Made by a program: the position numbers and the translations under genes. Under the pieces are notes generated by a model. It saw only the letters and a list, made by a program, of their open reading frames with translations, did not search any database and had not been told where the DNA came from. Of a stretch of DNA of 64,000 nucleotides, positions 24,801 to 32,289 are shown in pieces; position 1 is the stretch's first letter, and each line of letters begins with the position of its first letter. Origin of the DNA: an uncultured Senegalimassilia sp. (GTDB lineage: Bacteria; Actinomycetota; Coriobacteriia; Coriobacteriales; Eggerthellaceae); NCBI RefSeq assembly GCF_934636665.1, contig NZ_CAKUAT010000008.1:1-64000 (forward strand). The letters are read 5' to 3'.

Positions 24801-25142
24801 GGGGTGATCACCTATATCAGCGTGCTCGAGCGCAAGAAGGAGATCGGCATCTTGCGCTCCATCGGCGCCAGCAAAGGCGACATCAGCCGCGTGTTCAACG
24901 CAGAGACCGTCATCGTGGGATTCACGGCCGGCGTCATCGGCATCGGGTTGACCGCGCTTGCCTGCATACCCGCCAATGCCATCGTGTACTCGCTGTTCGA
25001 CGTCCGCAATGTGGCCATCCTCCCCTGGCAGGCGGCGGTGGTGCTCGTGGGTATCAGCGTGCTCCTTACGTTCCTAGCGGGTCTGATCCCCTCAAGTGCC
25101 GCTAGCCGAAAGGACCCGGTCGAGGCCCTGCGGTCGGAATAA
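21828..25142 (+). CDS. ABC transporter, fused ATPase and FtsX/MacB-type permease
   Basis: An 1104-residue fusion. Residues 1-225 are an ABC ATPase of the MacB/LolD class: GPSGSGKTT Walker A, LSGGQMQRVAIARAL signature, ILLADEPTGALD Walker B. A membrane helix follows near residues 258-285. A very large extracellular region (about 290-955) contains leucine/aspartate-rich repeats near 655-720 and a Gln-rich helical segment near 775-870. Three C-terminal helices belong to an FtsX permease domain (ISLVVSSIMIGVITYISVLERKKEIGILRSIGAS). Such pumps move antimicrobial peptides or lipids, or transmit force to wall hydrolases. ATG 21828 has GAAAGG upstream. Monocistronic. Confidence 0.88.
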   Translation: MLQLINVCKSYTTADFTQTALDHVSVAFRDNEFVAVLGPSGSGKTTMLNIIGGLDHYDDGNLLIDGVSTSEYKDRDWDAYRNNRIGFVFQAYNLIPHQTILENVELALTLSGVSRAERRQRAIEALGRVGLAEHVNKKPSQLSGGQMQRVAIARALINDPEILLADEPTGALDSKTSVQIMDLLTEIADDRLVIMVTHNPELAQRYATRIVTLADGVIRDDTRPFDPAAENAPRRAAKQARRTSMSFLTALSLSFKNLLTKKGRTLMTAFAGSIGIIGIAAILSLANGVNSYIANVEEETLSEYPLQIQDQGFDMTSMMGLGSSAEGSSAEKAQGNSSDGDSGKPVHESKMIASTFDSIGSNDLASLKEYFDSGESGMEPYVSSIEYGYNVTPQIFSSDTSGAVHQVNPDKSFASIGLGSSTASNGIMSSMMSTNIFYKLPDNMGMVEGQYDVMAGHWPESYDEVVLVLTPGGSVSDFMLYSMGLRDHAELESMVRAFANEEAVNAPSDSLSFSYDDLMGVTFKLVNAADFYQRDDEYGVWKDKSGDDAYMRNLVDNGETLKIAGVVKPKEGAKITSLQTGLYYPSSLVNHLIDQAGNTQIVQDQKANPATNVITGKSFADEESAQKSGNGFDMSSLFTIDGQKLQSAFTFDQSALTAGLQGADLGASMDLSGMNLDLSSLPAFDASSISIDPSAIDVSKLSLDFSGLDISFDGVQPTIKTDALTAGVMGIVQGYPAWLAAHPEYAGSIDTAVAAYLADPATQAAMQQVIADSIDFSGMSGQIEQRLRDQLSQQIGQQIQQQLLPAFTQAISSQLQTQLGAAMQTYMQSAMSQVMTQFAGAMQQQVSAAMNSYMTRLAGNMSSAMGIDQSAFADAFQMNMDEKELAELMSSLMSTEQSSYDNNMKKLGWADYAKPASIDIYPKDFPSKQSVIDILDAYNDRMEMNGEEGKVVSYTDIVGALMSSVTTIVNMISYVLVAFVAISLVVSSIMIGVITYISVLERKKEIGILRSIGASKGDISRVFNAETVIVGFTAGVIGIGLTALACIPANAIVYSLFDVRNVAILPWQAAVVLVGISVLLTFLAGLIPSSAASRKDPVEALRSE

Positions 25143-25213
25143 GGCGACCGCGTTCGGTAACGTTTCTGGCGGCAGGCCCCGCTTTCCGCTACACTGCAAG
25201 GGTTGATTGTGAG

Positions 25214-25246
25214 CGCCCGGCGTATCGCTACGCCGGGCGTTTTTTG
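25214..25246 (+). terminator. Intrinsic terminator of the ABC transporter gene
   Basis: CGCCCGGCGTA at 25214-25224 pairs with TACGCCGGGCG at 25229-25239 around TCGC, followed by seven T bases. Confidence 0.9.
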
Positions 25247-25282
25247 CGTTACGCGCGCCACGGCGCGCGGTTTGGAGGACGA

Positions 25283-26689
25283 ATGGAACGCGAGAAGTTC
25301 GGAACCCGCCTCGGGTTCATCCTGGTGAGCGCGGGTTGCGCCATCGGCCTGGGCAACGTGTGGCGCTTCCCCTATATCACGGGCGAGTACGGCGGCGCGG
25401 CGTTTGTGATCATGTACCTGGCGTTTCTGGCCATCTTCGCGCTTCCGGCGCTCATCATGGAGTTCGCCGCCGGCCGCGCAAGCCAGCGCTCTATCGCGCG
25501 CAGCTACGACGTGCTTGAGCCGGCGGGAACGAAATGGCATGCGTTCAAGTGGCTGGCCCTGGCCGGCAACTACCTGCTCATGATGTTCTACACCACCGTG
25601 GGCGGCTGGATGCTCGCCTTCGTGGTGAAAAGCGCCTCCGGTGAGTTCGTGGGTCTTGAAAGCTCCCAGGTGGCGGACGTCTTCAACGGCTTGCTGGCAG
25701 ACCCGGTGCAGCTTGCCGTGTACATGCTCATCATCGTGGGCGTGGGCGTGGGCGTCACGCGCGCCGGCGTGCAGAAGGGCGTGGAGCGCGTGACGAAGGT
25801 CATGATGATGGCGCTGTTCGTGGTGCTCGTGGCCCTGTGCGTGCGTGCGGTTACGCTGCCGGGCGCGGCAGAGGGCCTGCGCTTCTACCTGATGCCCGAC
25901 TTCAGCAAGATGTTCGCCGGCGCCACGCTTGCCGAGCAGCTGGCAACCTTCGGCGATGCCGTGTACGCGGCCATGGGTCAGGCTTTCTTCACCGTTTCGG
26001 TGGGCATGGGCGGCATGTCCATCTTCGGCAGCTATATCGGCAAGGACCATACGCTTACGGGCGAGGCGGTGCGCGTGGCGGGCCTCGATACGCTCGTGGC
26101 GCTGATGGCGGGCCTGGTCATCTTCCCGTCGTGCTTCGCGTTCGGCGTGGAGCCCGGCTCGGGCCCGGGCCTGGTGTTCATCACGCTGCCCAGCGTGTTC
26201 AACGAGATGCCGTTCGGCCAGCTGTGGGCCGTGCTGTTCTTCGTGTTCATGACGTTCGCCGCGCTGTCCACCGTCATCGCCGTGTTCGAGAACATCATGA
26301 GCTTCACCATGGACCAGTGGGGAACGCCGCGTAAGAAGGCGTGCCTGGTCAACGGTGTGCTGCTGGCCGTGCTCAGCATGCCGTGCGTCCTGGGCTTCAA
26401 CGTGCTGGCGGGCTTCACGGTCCCGGGCATCGGCGATATCCAGGCCATCGAGGACTTTCTGGTGTCGAACAACATCCTGCCGTGGGGCGGCTTGCTGCTG
26501 GTGCTGTTCTGCACGCGCAAAAGCGGCTGGGGCTGGGAAGGCTTTTTGGCGGAGGCCGACACGGGCAGCGGCCTGAAGTTCCCGCGATGGGCGCGCGGCT
26601 ACGTGACCTACGTCATCCCCGTGGGCATGCTCATCGTGTTCGCCATGGGTTACGCTCCCATCATCGCCAAATGGGCGGGGTTGGGCTGA
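25283..26689 (+). CDS. Sodium-dependent transporter, NSS (SNF) family
   Basis: A 468-residue integral membrane protein of the neurotransmitter:sodium symporter family, with about 12 membrane helices. TM1 carries the sodium-site and unwound segment (ILVSAGCAIGLGNVWRFPY) and TM6 SVGMGGMSIFGSYI. Bacterial members import amino acids such as Trp, Tyr, Leu or Met with sodium; the exact substrate is not readable. Start ATG 25283 has TTGGAGG upstream; an extension to 25244 is unlikely. It lies alone between two terminators. Confidence 0.9.
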   Translation: MEREKFGTRLGFILVSAGCAIGLGNVWRFPYITGEYGGAAFVIMYLAFLAIFALPALIMEFAAGRASQRSIARSYDVLEPAGTKWHAFKWLALAGNYLLMMFYTTVGGWMLAFVVKSASGEFVGLESSQVADVFNGLLADPVQLAVYMLIIVGVGVGVTRAGVQKGVERVTKVMMMALFVVLVALCVRAVTLPGAAEGLRFYLMPDFSKMFAGATLAEQLATFGDAVYAAMGQAFFTVSVGMGGMSIFGSYIGKDHTLTGEAVRVAGLDTLVALMAGLVIFPSCFAFGVEPGSGPGLVFITLPSVFNEMPFGQLWAVLFFVFMTFAALSTVIAVFENIMSFTMDQWGTPRKKACLVNGVLLAVLSMPCVLGFNVLAGFTVPGIGDIQAIEDFLVSNNILPWGGLLLVLFCTRKSGWGWEGFLAEADTGSGLKFPRWARGYVTYVIPVGMLIVFAMGYAPIIAKWAGLG

Positions 26690-26723
26690 TAAGGCCTCGA
26701 AATCGCATATCGCGCCCTGCTAG

Positions 26724-26751
26724 GGCCGCCGGGGAGCCGGCGGCCTTTTTC
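26724..26751 (+). terminator. Intrinsic terminator of the NSS transporter gene
   Basis: GGCCGCCGG at 26724-26732 pairs with CCGGCGGCC at 26737-26745 around GGAG, followed by TTTTT. Confidence 0.88.
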
Positions 26752-26838
26752 GTTGCCCGAAGGCGCTTTCCTTCGTGCGTTTCTCCACATTCTCGGCTAT
26801 TTGCCGGCCTGCCCTCGCAATCGGGCCGTTGGCGTGAC

Positions 26839-26844
26839 TATAAT
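26839..26844 (+). promoter_or_regulatory. Likely -10 element of guaB
   Basis: A perfect TATAAT lies 45 bases before the guaB start codon. The -35 region is weak. Confidence 0.5.
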
Positions 26845-26888
26845 GGCTAGCAACGAAAATCCCGTTGCGAGAGAAGGAGCCGTCTCCC

Positions 26889-28406
26889 ATGGCTTATTAT
26901 TACGACGAGCCGTCACGTACGTTCAACGAGTATCTTCTGGTACCTGGTCATACGCCTGCTACGTGCGTTCCGGCGTCGGTGAGCCTGAAAACCCCGTTGG
27001 TCAAGTACCGCAAGGGCCAGGAAGAGTGCCCGCTTTCGCTCAACATCCCCATGGTAAGCGCCATCATGGCCGCCGTGTCCGACGACAACATGGCCGTCGC
27101 CCTGGCAACCGAGGGCGGTCTGAGCTTCATCTACGGCAACCAGACCATCGAGCAGGAAGCCGCCATGGTCGCCCGTGTGAAGAACTACAAGGCCGGCTTC
27201 GTCGAGTCCGACGCCAACCTTTCCCCCGACATGACGCTCAACCAGGTTGTGGCCCTGAAGGAGCAGACGGGCCACTCCACCATGCCCGTCACCGACGACG
27301 GCTCTGCCCATGGCAAGCTGCTTGGCGTGGTCACCGAGCGCGACTACCGCCTGTCCCGCATGACCGGCGAGGAGAAGGTCTCCGAGTTCATGACCCCGCT
27401 CGAGAAGCTGGTCACCGCTTCCGATGACACCTCCCTCAAGGTCGCCAACGATATCATCTGGGATCACAAGCTGAACTCCCTGCCGCTGGTGGATGCCGAG
27501 GGCAAGCTGGTCTACATGGTGTTCCGCAAGGACTACGACAGCCACAAGTCCAACCCCAACGAGATGCTCGACAGCCACAAGCGCTACATCGTGGGCGCGG
27601 GTATCAACTCCCGCGACTACGCCGAGCGCGTTCCCGCGCTGGTCGAGGCAGGCGCCGACGTGCTGTGCATCGACAGCTCCGAGGGTTATTCCGACTGGCA
27701 GAAGATGACCATCGAGTGGGTGCGCAAGCACTACGGCGATTCCGTCAAGATCGGCGCCGGCAACGTGGTCGACGGTGAGGGCTTCCGCTTCCTGGCAGAG
27801 GCTGGCGCCGACTTCGTGAAGATCGGCATCGGCGGCGGTTCCATCTGCATCACCCGCGAGACCAAGGGCATCGGCCGCGGTCAGGCCACGGCAACCATCG
27901 AGGTGGCCAAGGCTCGCGACGAGTATTTCAAGGAGACCGGCATCTACGTGCCCATCTGCTCCGACGGCGGCATCGTCTACGACCATCACATCTCCCTGGC
28001 GCTGGCCATGGGCGCCGACTTCGTCATGCTGGGCCGTTACTTCGCTCGCTTCGACGAGTCCCCGTCGGCCAAGGTCATGGTCAACGGCACCTACATGAAG
28101 GAATACTGGGGCGAGGGTTCTGCCCGTGCCCGCAACTGGGGCCGTTACGACCTGGGCGGCAAGAAGAGCCTGTCGTTCGAGGAGGGCGTCGACTCCTACG
28201 TGCCCTACGCCGGCCCGCTTAAGGACAACATCGCGGTCACGCTGCTGAAGATCAAGTCCACCATGTGCAACTGCGGCGCGCTCACCATCCCCGAGTTCCA
28301 GGACAAGGCCAAGCTCACCGTCATCAGCTCCACCTCCATCGTCGAGGGCGGCGCGCACGACGTCGTGCTGAAGGACAAGGCTCCTTACGCGTCCAACATG
28401 CGCTAA
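26889..28406 (+). CDS. guaB: IMP dehydrogenase
   Basis: A 505-residue GuaB, cytoplasmic. It oxidises IMP to XMP with NAD+, the first committed step to GMP. The catalytic cysteine is C320 in GIGGGSICITRE, followed by the flap segment. A CBS pair is inserted at about residues 105-215 (HSTMPVTDDGS, LLGVVTERDYR, SLPLVDAEGKLVYM), as usual for regulation by nucleotides. Also visible are ADVLCIDSSEG and the IMP-phosphate loop SDGGIVYDHHISLALAMGAD. ATG 26889 has AGAAGGAG upstream; an extension to 26865 would include that site. Sequence is unusually GC-optimised at third positions, fitting high expression. Confidence 0.95.
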   Translation: MAYYYDEPSRTFNEYLLVPGHTPATCVPASVSLKTPLVKYRKGQEECPLSLNIPMVSAIMAAVSDDNMAVALATEGGLSFIYGNQTIEQEAAMVARVKNYKAGFVESDANLSPDMTLNQVVALKEQTGHSTMPVTDDGSAHGKLLGVVTERDYRLSRMTGEEKVSEFMTPLEKLVTASDDTSLKVANDIIWDHKLNSLPLVDAEGKLVYMVFRKDYDSHKSNPNEMLDSHKRYIVGAGINSRDYAERVPALVEAGADVLCIDSSEGYSDWQKMTIEWVRKHYGDSVKIGAGNVVDGEGFRFLAEAGADFVKIGIGGGSICITRETKGIGRGQATATIEVAKARDEYFKETGIYVPICSDGGIVYDHHISLALAMGADFVMLGRYFARFDESPSAKVMVNGTYMKEYWGEGSARARNWGRYDLGGKKSLSFEEGVDSYVPYAGPLKDNIAVTLLKIKSTMCNCGALTIPEFQDKAKLTVISSTSIVEGGAHDVVLKDKAPYASNMR

Positions 28407-28450
28407 ACTTGCCGTCTAGCTAAACGTCAAGCCTTGCAAAGGCTTCGAAT

Positions 28451-28490
28451 CGCCCCCGTTTCCCGGTGCGGAAGCGGGGGCGTCTTGGTT
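28451..28490 (+). terminator. Terminator of guaB
   Basis: CGCCCCCGTTTCC at 28451-28463 pairs with GGAAGCGGGGGCG at 28470-28482 with one T-G wobble, followed by TCTTGGTTT. Confidence 0.75.
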
Positions 28491-28571
28491 TGCGGGATGG
28501 AAATGCGGCTACAAGGGCAAAATGCGCGTCGCATTCAGGGGCATCGGCGGTTTCTAGGGTGTGATGTGCAT

Positions 28572-28613
28572 CAAATTAAGAAGCATCGGTGCAAGCCGAT
28601 GCTTCTTAATTTG
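28572..28613. repeat. Perfect 18-bp inverted repeat
   Basis: CAAATTAAGAAGCATCGG at 28572-28589 is followed by TGCAAG and its exact complement to 28613. It is notably AT-rich for this genome. It may be a second, bidirectional terminator for the convergent guaB and LysR genes, or part of a small RNA. Confidence 0.85.
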
Positions 28614-28779
28614 CTTGAATCGGTCTCTTGCCCAATCAATCTGACGGGATGTCTCTGGGAGTTGCGCCGATTGCGTCGGTGTGAGCCTCTCGGTTTGATC
28701 GCCGATTCCATTGCCGCGAGAACCAGCTGCCCGGCTCTGGTTGCGGTGTTGTGTGCGGGGCGAAGCTCTCGCGGGGCCG

Positions 28780-29700
28780 CTATCGAGCGGTCACGCCCTC
28801 GCTTTCCCCGATGATGCGATGCAGCTCCTCGATGTAACGGTCCAGAAGCTCGGAGGGCTTGCGTTCGTTGTGCATGATGTATCCCACGGTCATGCGCTCG
28901 TCGGTGTCAAGGGGGATGCTCACGATGCCCGTATGCATTTCGCTCGAAAGCACGCCCGTGGAAAGCGTGTAGCCGTTATAGCTGGTCAGTAGGTTGGAAA
29001 GCGTGCCGCGGTCGGAAATGCGGATGTTGCGCGAGTGTTCAACGTAGCTGAGCGGCTCCTCGGAGTAATAGAACGAGTTCGCGGTGCCCTGCTCGAAGCT
29101 GTAGCGGGGCCACCCGGTCAGCTCTTCGGGCTTGATGATATCGCGCCCGGCCAGCGGGTGGTTCTCTCCCACGAACACGTGCACGCCTGCGTCGAACAGC
29201 GGGTAGAACGACACGTCGGCGTCGTCAAAGGCCTTCTGCATGACGCGCTGGTTGAACGCGTCCAGGTACAATATGCCCACTTCGCTGCGGAACGACCGCA
29301 CATCGTCGATAATCTCGGCGGTGGTGGTTTCCCGAAGGATGAAATCGAAGAAATCCCCTTCGCATTGCTCGACCACGTTCACGAAGGCCTCCACGCTGAA
29401 GGCGTAGTGCTGGGTGGAAACCGCCAGGCGCGCCTGGGGCTTTTCCTTGTTGGCGTAGCGCGATTCCAGCATGTTCGCCTGCTCGATGACCTGGCGTGCG
29501 TAGCCGAGCAGCTCGGTGCCGTCGTTGGTCAGCGTCACGCCGCGGTTGCTGCGCGTGAAGATGGAGATGCCGAGCTCCTGCTCTAGCTCCTTGATGGCAG
29601 TAGACAGGTTCGACTGCGACGCATAAAGGTTCTGCGCGGCGGCGTTGATCGACCCGTATTCGGCAATGGCGATAAGGTAACGAAGCTGTTGAAGCGTCAT
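28780..29700 (-). CDS. LysR-family transcriptional regulator
   Basis: A 306-residue LTTR. The N-terminal winged helix-turn-helix is clear (LQQLRYLIAIAEYGSINAAAQNLYASQSNLSTAIKELE, residues 3-40; RSNRGVTLTNDG to 63). An effector-binding periplasmic-protein-like domain fills the rest. Start ATG 29700 has GAAGGA upstream. No obvious target is divergent: the tRNA genes and their own promoter lie to the right, so the regulon cannot be guessed. Convergent with guaB. Confidence 0.9.
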   Translation of the reverse strand: MTLQQLRYLIAIAEYGSINAAAQNLYASQSNLSTAIKELEQELGISIFTRSNRGVTLTNDGTELLGYARQVIEQANMLESRYANKEKPQARLAVSTQHYAFSVEAFVNVVEQCEGDFFDFILRETTTAEIIDDVRSFRSEVGILYLDAFNQRVMQKAFDDADVSFYPLFDAGVHVFVGENHPLAGRDIIKPEELTGWPRYSFEQGTANSFYYSEEPLSYVEHSRNIRISDRGTLSNLLTSYNGYTLSTGVLSSEMHTGIVSIPLDTDERMTVGYIMHNERKPSELLDRYIEELHRIIGESEGVTAR

Positions 29701-29791
29701 AGTTGCGTCCTTCGCGAAAGATAGCGTTGCAACGCATTGTAAGGCTCGAAGGTCGCAATTGCGGCGGCAAGATGAATTCCCCATTTTCCCG

Positions 29792-29820
29792 TTGACCGTT
29801 CCATAGGGCACCGGTAAAAT
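29792..29820 (+). promoter_or_regulatory. Promoter of the tRNA pair
   Basis: TTGACC at 29792-29797, a 17-base spacer and TAAAAT at 29815-29820 form a good sigma-70 promoter 24 bases before tRNA-Lys. Confidence 0.75.
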
Positions 29821-29843
29821 GGATAGCCGCGCATATGCGAAGT

Positions 29844-29919
29844 GGGCCTTTAGCTCAGTCGGTAGAGCAGGGGACTTTTAATCCCAAGGTCGTGGGTTCG
29901 ATCCCCACAGGGCCCACCA
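29844..29919 (+). tRNA. tRNA-Lys (anticodon TTT)
   Basis: A full cloverleaf of 76 bases with encoded CCA: acceptor GGGCCTT with AGGGCCC, D arm GCTC/GAGC, anticodon loop CTTTTAA, T arm GTGGG-TTCGATC-CCCAC. The top pair of the anticodon stem is a G-A mismatch. Confidence 0.96.
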
Positions 29920-29956
29920 CTTCTTGCGCAGGGCCGCCATGGCGGTTTGAATGCAC

Positions 29957-30030
29957 TGGGCCATCGTCCAACGGCAGGACTCTGGTTTTTGGTACCAGCT
30001 ACCTAGGTTCGAATCCTAGTGGCCCAGCCA
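29957..30030 (+). tRNA. tRNA-Gln (anticodon TTG)
   Basis: A 74-base tRNA with encoded CCA: acceptor TGGGCCA with TGGCCCA, D arm GTCC/GGAC, anticodon stem CTGGT/ACCAG with loop TTTTGGT, T loop TTCGAAT. It follows tRNA-Lys by 37 bases and is co-transcribed with it. Confidence 0.96.
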
Positions 30031-30043
30031 TTTAACGTTTCAG

Positions 30044-30066
30044 CCTCCCGATCGGGAGGTTTTTTA
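30044..30066 (+). terminator. Terminator of the tRNA operon
   Basis: CCTCCCG at 30044-30050 pairs with CGGGAGG at 30053-30059 and is followed by six T bases. Confidence 0.88.
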
Positions 30067-30408
30067 TTGCCCGAGAACATTCGGAACGCGTGATTTCTCT
30101 TGCAACGCTCTTGACGCATCGCGTTGAAAGGGTATAGTTGTAAGAATCTAAACGCGAATCTCATCTTAATCATTCTCACGCGTTAAGCCGACAAGGCGGC
30201 TGCGCACTGCGCGAATACCTGGCGGCCTCGCCCAATCTAAGCGGCGAAGGCTGCGCGGCATCTAGACCGCACGCCTGACATGCAGGTATCGAAAAGCCAC
30301 GAGCTCCTCTGGTCTTGTGCGCTTTGTGTATTTTCCCCACACAACTCAATAAGTTTGGTATCATTCCGGATTGCTGCGAAAAGACGAAATTAGTTTGAAG
30401 GAGCACCG
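30067..30408 (+). promoter_or_regulatory. Promoters and long leader of the infA operon
   Basis: TTGACG at 30111-30116 and TATAGT at 30133-30138 (16-base spacer) give a good promoter, which would leave a 5' leader of about 265 bases. In the leader, ATACCTG (30215-30221) can pair with CAGGTAT (30283-30289) around an inner GCCTCGCC/GGCGAAGGC stem. A second, extended -10 (TGGTATCAT) ends at 30364, close to infA. No gene lies in the region. Confidence 0.5.
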
Positions 30409-30627
30409 TTGACCAAGCAAGATGTTATCGAACTGGGTGGTAAGGTTCTGGAAGCCCTGCCGAATGCCATGTTCAAGGTGGAGCTGGAAAACGGCCACCA
30501 AATCCTGGCCCACATTTCCGGCAAGATGCGTATGCATTACATCAAGATCTTGCCCGGCGACAAGGTGACGGTCGAGCTGTCCGTCTACGACTTGAACCGC
30601 GGGCGCATCACGTACCGTTTCAAGTAG
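30409..30627 (+). CDS. infA: Translation initiation factor IF-1
   Basis: A 72-residue S1/OB-fold protein that sits in the ribosomal A site during initiation. The sequence is nearly canonical: TKQDVIELGGKVLEALPNAM, GHQILAHISGKMRMHYIKIL, and RGRITYRFK at the end. The start codon is TTG, with GAAGGAG at 30397-30403. It heads the alpha-operon block, but map, adk and secY, which precede it in many Gram-positives, are absent here. Confidence 0.97.
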   Translation: MTKQDVIELGGKVLEALPNAMFKVELENGHQILAHISGKMRMHYIKILPGDKVTVELSVYDLNRGRITYRFK

Positions 30628-30727
30628 TCTCAGCCCGCGCGCAAGCCGGCGCGCCAGTGTCCCCGAGAATAATCACCTGCGGCTGGGTGTGTACATATAG
30701 GACCGCATTAACCGAAAGGAAATTGAA

Positions 30728-30841
30728 ATGAAGGTACGTCCTTCGGTCAAGAAAATGTGCGACAAGTGCAAGATCATTCGACGCCATGGCAAGGTCCTCG
30801 TTATCTGCGAGAACCCCCGTCATAAGCAGCGTCAAGGCTAG
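30728..30841 (+). CDS. rpmJ: 50S ribosomal protein L36
   Basis: A 37-residue protein beginning MKVRPSVKKMCDKCK and ending NPRHKQRQG. It keeps the zinc-binding CxxC, Cys and His ligands of the C+ form. AAAGGAAA precedes the ATG. Its position between infA and rpsM is the conserved one. Confidence 0.97.
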   Translation: MKVRPSVKKMCDKCKIIRRHGKVLVICENPRHKQRQG

Positions 30842-30862
30842 GAAGAAAGAGGAGATAAACCT

Positions 30863-31231
30863 ATGGCACGTCTTGTTGGTGTCGACCTTCCTCGCGACAA
30901 GCGCATTGAAGTCGGCTTGACCTACATCTACGGCATTGGCCTGACCACGTCCAAGAAGATCTTGGCTGAGACGGGCATCAATCCGGACACGCGCACGAAC
31001 GACCTCACCGAAGAGGATCTCGTCAAGCTGCGTGACTACATCCAGAACAACATCAAGGTGGAGGGCGACCTGCACCGCGAGGTGTCTCAGAACATCAAGC
31101 GCCTTATGGAAATCGGCTGCTACCGTGGCCTGCGTCATCGCAAGGGCCTGCCCGTTCGCGGTCAGCGCACCCACACGAATGCCCGTACCCGCAAGGGTCC
31201 CCGCAAGCAAATCGGCGGCAAGAAGAAGTAA
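30863..31231 (+). CDS. rpsM: 30S ribosomal protein S13
   Basis: A 122-residue S13 of the small-subunit head. Recognisable by ARLVGVDLPRDKRIEVGLTY at the start, the helix-two-turn-helix in the middle and the basic C-terminal tail RGQRTHTNARTRKGPRK that contacts tRNA. AGGAG precedes ATG 30863. Part of the infA-rpmJ-rpsM-rpsK-rpsD-rpoA-rplQ block. Confidence 0.98.
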   Translation: MARLVGVDLPRDKRIEVGLTYIYGIGLTTSKKILAETGINPDTRTNDLTEEDLVKLRDYIQNNIKVEGDLHREVSQNIKRLMEIGCYRGLRHRKGLPVRGQRTHTNARTRKGPRKQIGGKKK

Positions 31232-31247
31232 GTAAGGGAGCTAAGAA

Positions 31248-31646
31248 GTGGCAACTAAGAAAAACGTGCGCACGCGCATCAAGCGCTCCGAGCGCAAGAA
31301 CATTGCCGTTGGCGCTGCGCATATCAAGTCTACGTTCAACAACACCATCGTCAGCATCACCGATCCTCAGGGCAACGTGATCTCTTGGCAGTCCGCCGGT
31401 ACCGTCGGCTTCAAGGGTTCCCGTAAGTCCACGCCGTTTGCCGCGCAGATGGCTGCTGAGGCTGCTGCCAAGACGGCTATGGAGCACGGCCTGAAGAAGG
31501 TCGCCGTGTACGTGAAGGGCCCCGGCTCTGGTCGCGAGACGGCTATCCGTTCGCTGCAGGCTACCGGTCTGGAAGTCGCCAGCATTCAGGACTGCACCCC
31601 CATTCCGCACAACGGCTGCCGCCCCAAGAAGCGTCGTCGCGTGTAA
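31248..31646 (+). CDS. rpsK: 30S ribosomal protein S11
   Basis: A 132-residue S11 from the platform of the 30S subunit. Core FNNTIVSITDPQGNVISWQS and the conserved end NGCRPKKRRRV are present. The start is GTG 31248 after AAGGGAG. It lies 16 bases after rpsM. Confidence 0.98.
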   Translation: MATKKNVRTRIKRSERKNIAVGAAHIKSTFNNTIVSITDPQGNVISWQSAGTVGFKGSRKSTPFAAQMAAEAAAKTAMEHGLKKVAVYVKGPGSGRETAIRSLQATGLEVASIQDCTPIPHNGCRPKKRRRV

Positions 31647-31665
31647 CTGAAAGGATCTATTTACT

Positions 31666-32262
31666 ATGGCTATCAATAGAACTCCGGTTCTTAAGCGCTG
31701 CCGCCAGCTGGGCCTGGATCCCGTCGTGCTGGGTTACAGCAGCTCCAAGACTTCCAAGCGCGAGCCCAAGCGTCGTCGTAAGGAATCCGAGTACGCGATG
31801 CAGCTTCGCGAGAAGCAGAAGGTCAAGTTCATCTACGGCGTGCTGGAGAAGCAGTTCCATGGCTACTTCAACAAGGCCAAGTCCATGCCGGGCATCACGG
31901 GTGACAACCTCATGATCATCCTGGAGTCCCGTCTGGACAGCGTGATCTTCCGTCTGGGCTTTGCCCGCACCCGCAAGGAAGCTCGTCAGATCGTGACCCA
32001 CGGCCACATCACCGTCAACGGCCGTCGCGTGGACATCCCGTCCTACCGCGTCAAGGCCGGCGACAAGATTGCTGTTGCCGACAAGTCCAAGGAACTGCTG
32101 GTCATCAAGAGCGCTCTGGTCTCCAACGCCCGTTTCCAGGTTCCGGCTTGGCTTGAGGTTGACATCGAGAAGCTGCAGGGCAGCGTTCTGGCTCTTCCGA
32201 CCCGCGATCAGATCGATCTCGACATCCGCGAACAGCTCATCGTCGAGCTCTACTCCAAGTAA
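31666..32262 (+). CDS. rpsD: 30S ribosomal protein S4
   Basis: A 198-residue S4, a primary 16S rRNA-binding protein. The S4 RNA-binding domain is at about residues 90-150 (RLDSVIFRLGFARTRKEARQIV, GHITVNGRRVDIPSY). The N-terminal zinc-cysteine cluster of some S4 forms is missing, so it is the C-minus type. In other bacteria S4 feeds back on this operon; I see no clear target structure. Confidence 0.98.
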   Translation: MAINRTPVLKRCRQLGLDPVVLGYSSSKTSKREPKRRRKESEYAMQLREKQKVKFIYGVLEKQFHGYFNKAKSMPGITGDNLMIILESRLDSVIFRLGFARTRKEARQIVTHGHITVNGRRVDIPSYRVKAGDKIAVADKSKELLVIKSALVSNARFQVPAWLEVDIEKLQGSVLALPTRDQIDLDIREQLIVELYSK

Positions 32263-32289
32263 TCGCGCTAGTAAGGAGGCTTACCCAAC

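Larger units (their letters stand above)
28407..28779. other. Intergenic region with two hairpins
   Basis: No gene is supported between guaB and the convergent LysR gene. It holds the guaB terminator at 28451-28490 and a separate, perfect 18-bp inverted repeat at 28572-28613. Confidence 0.6.
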
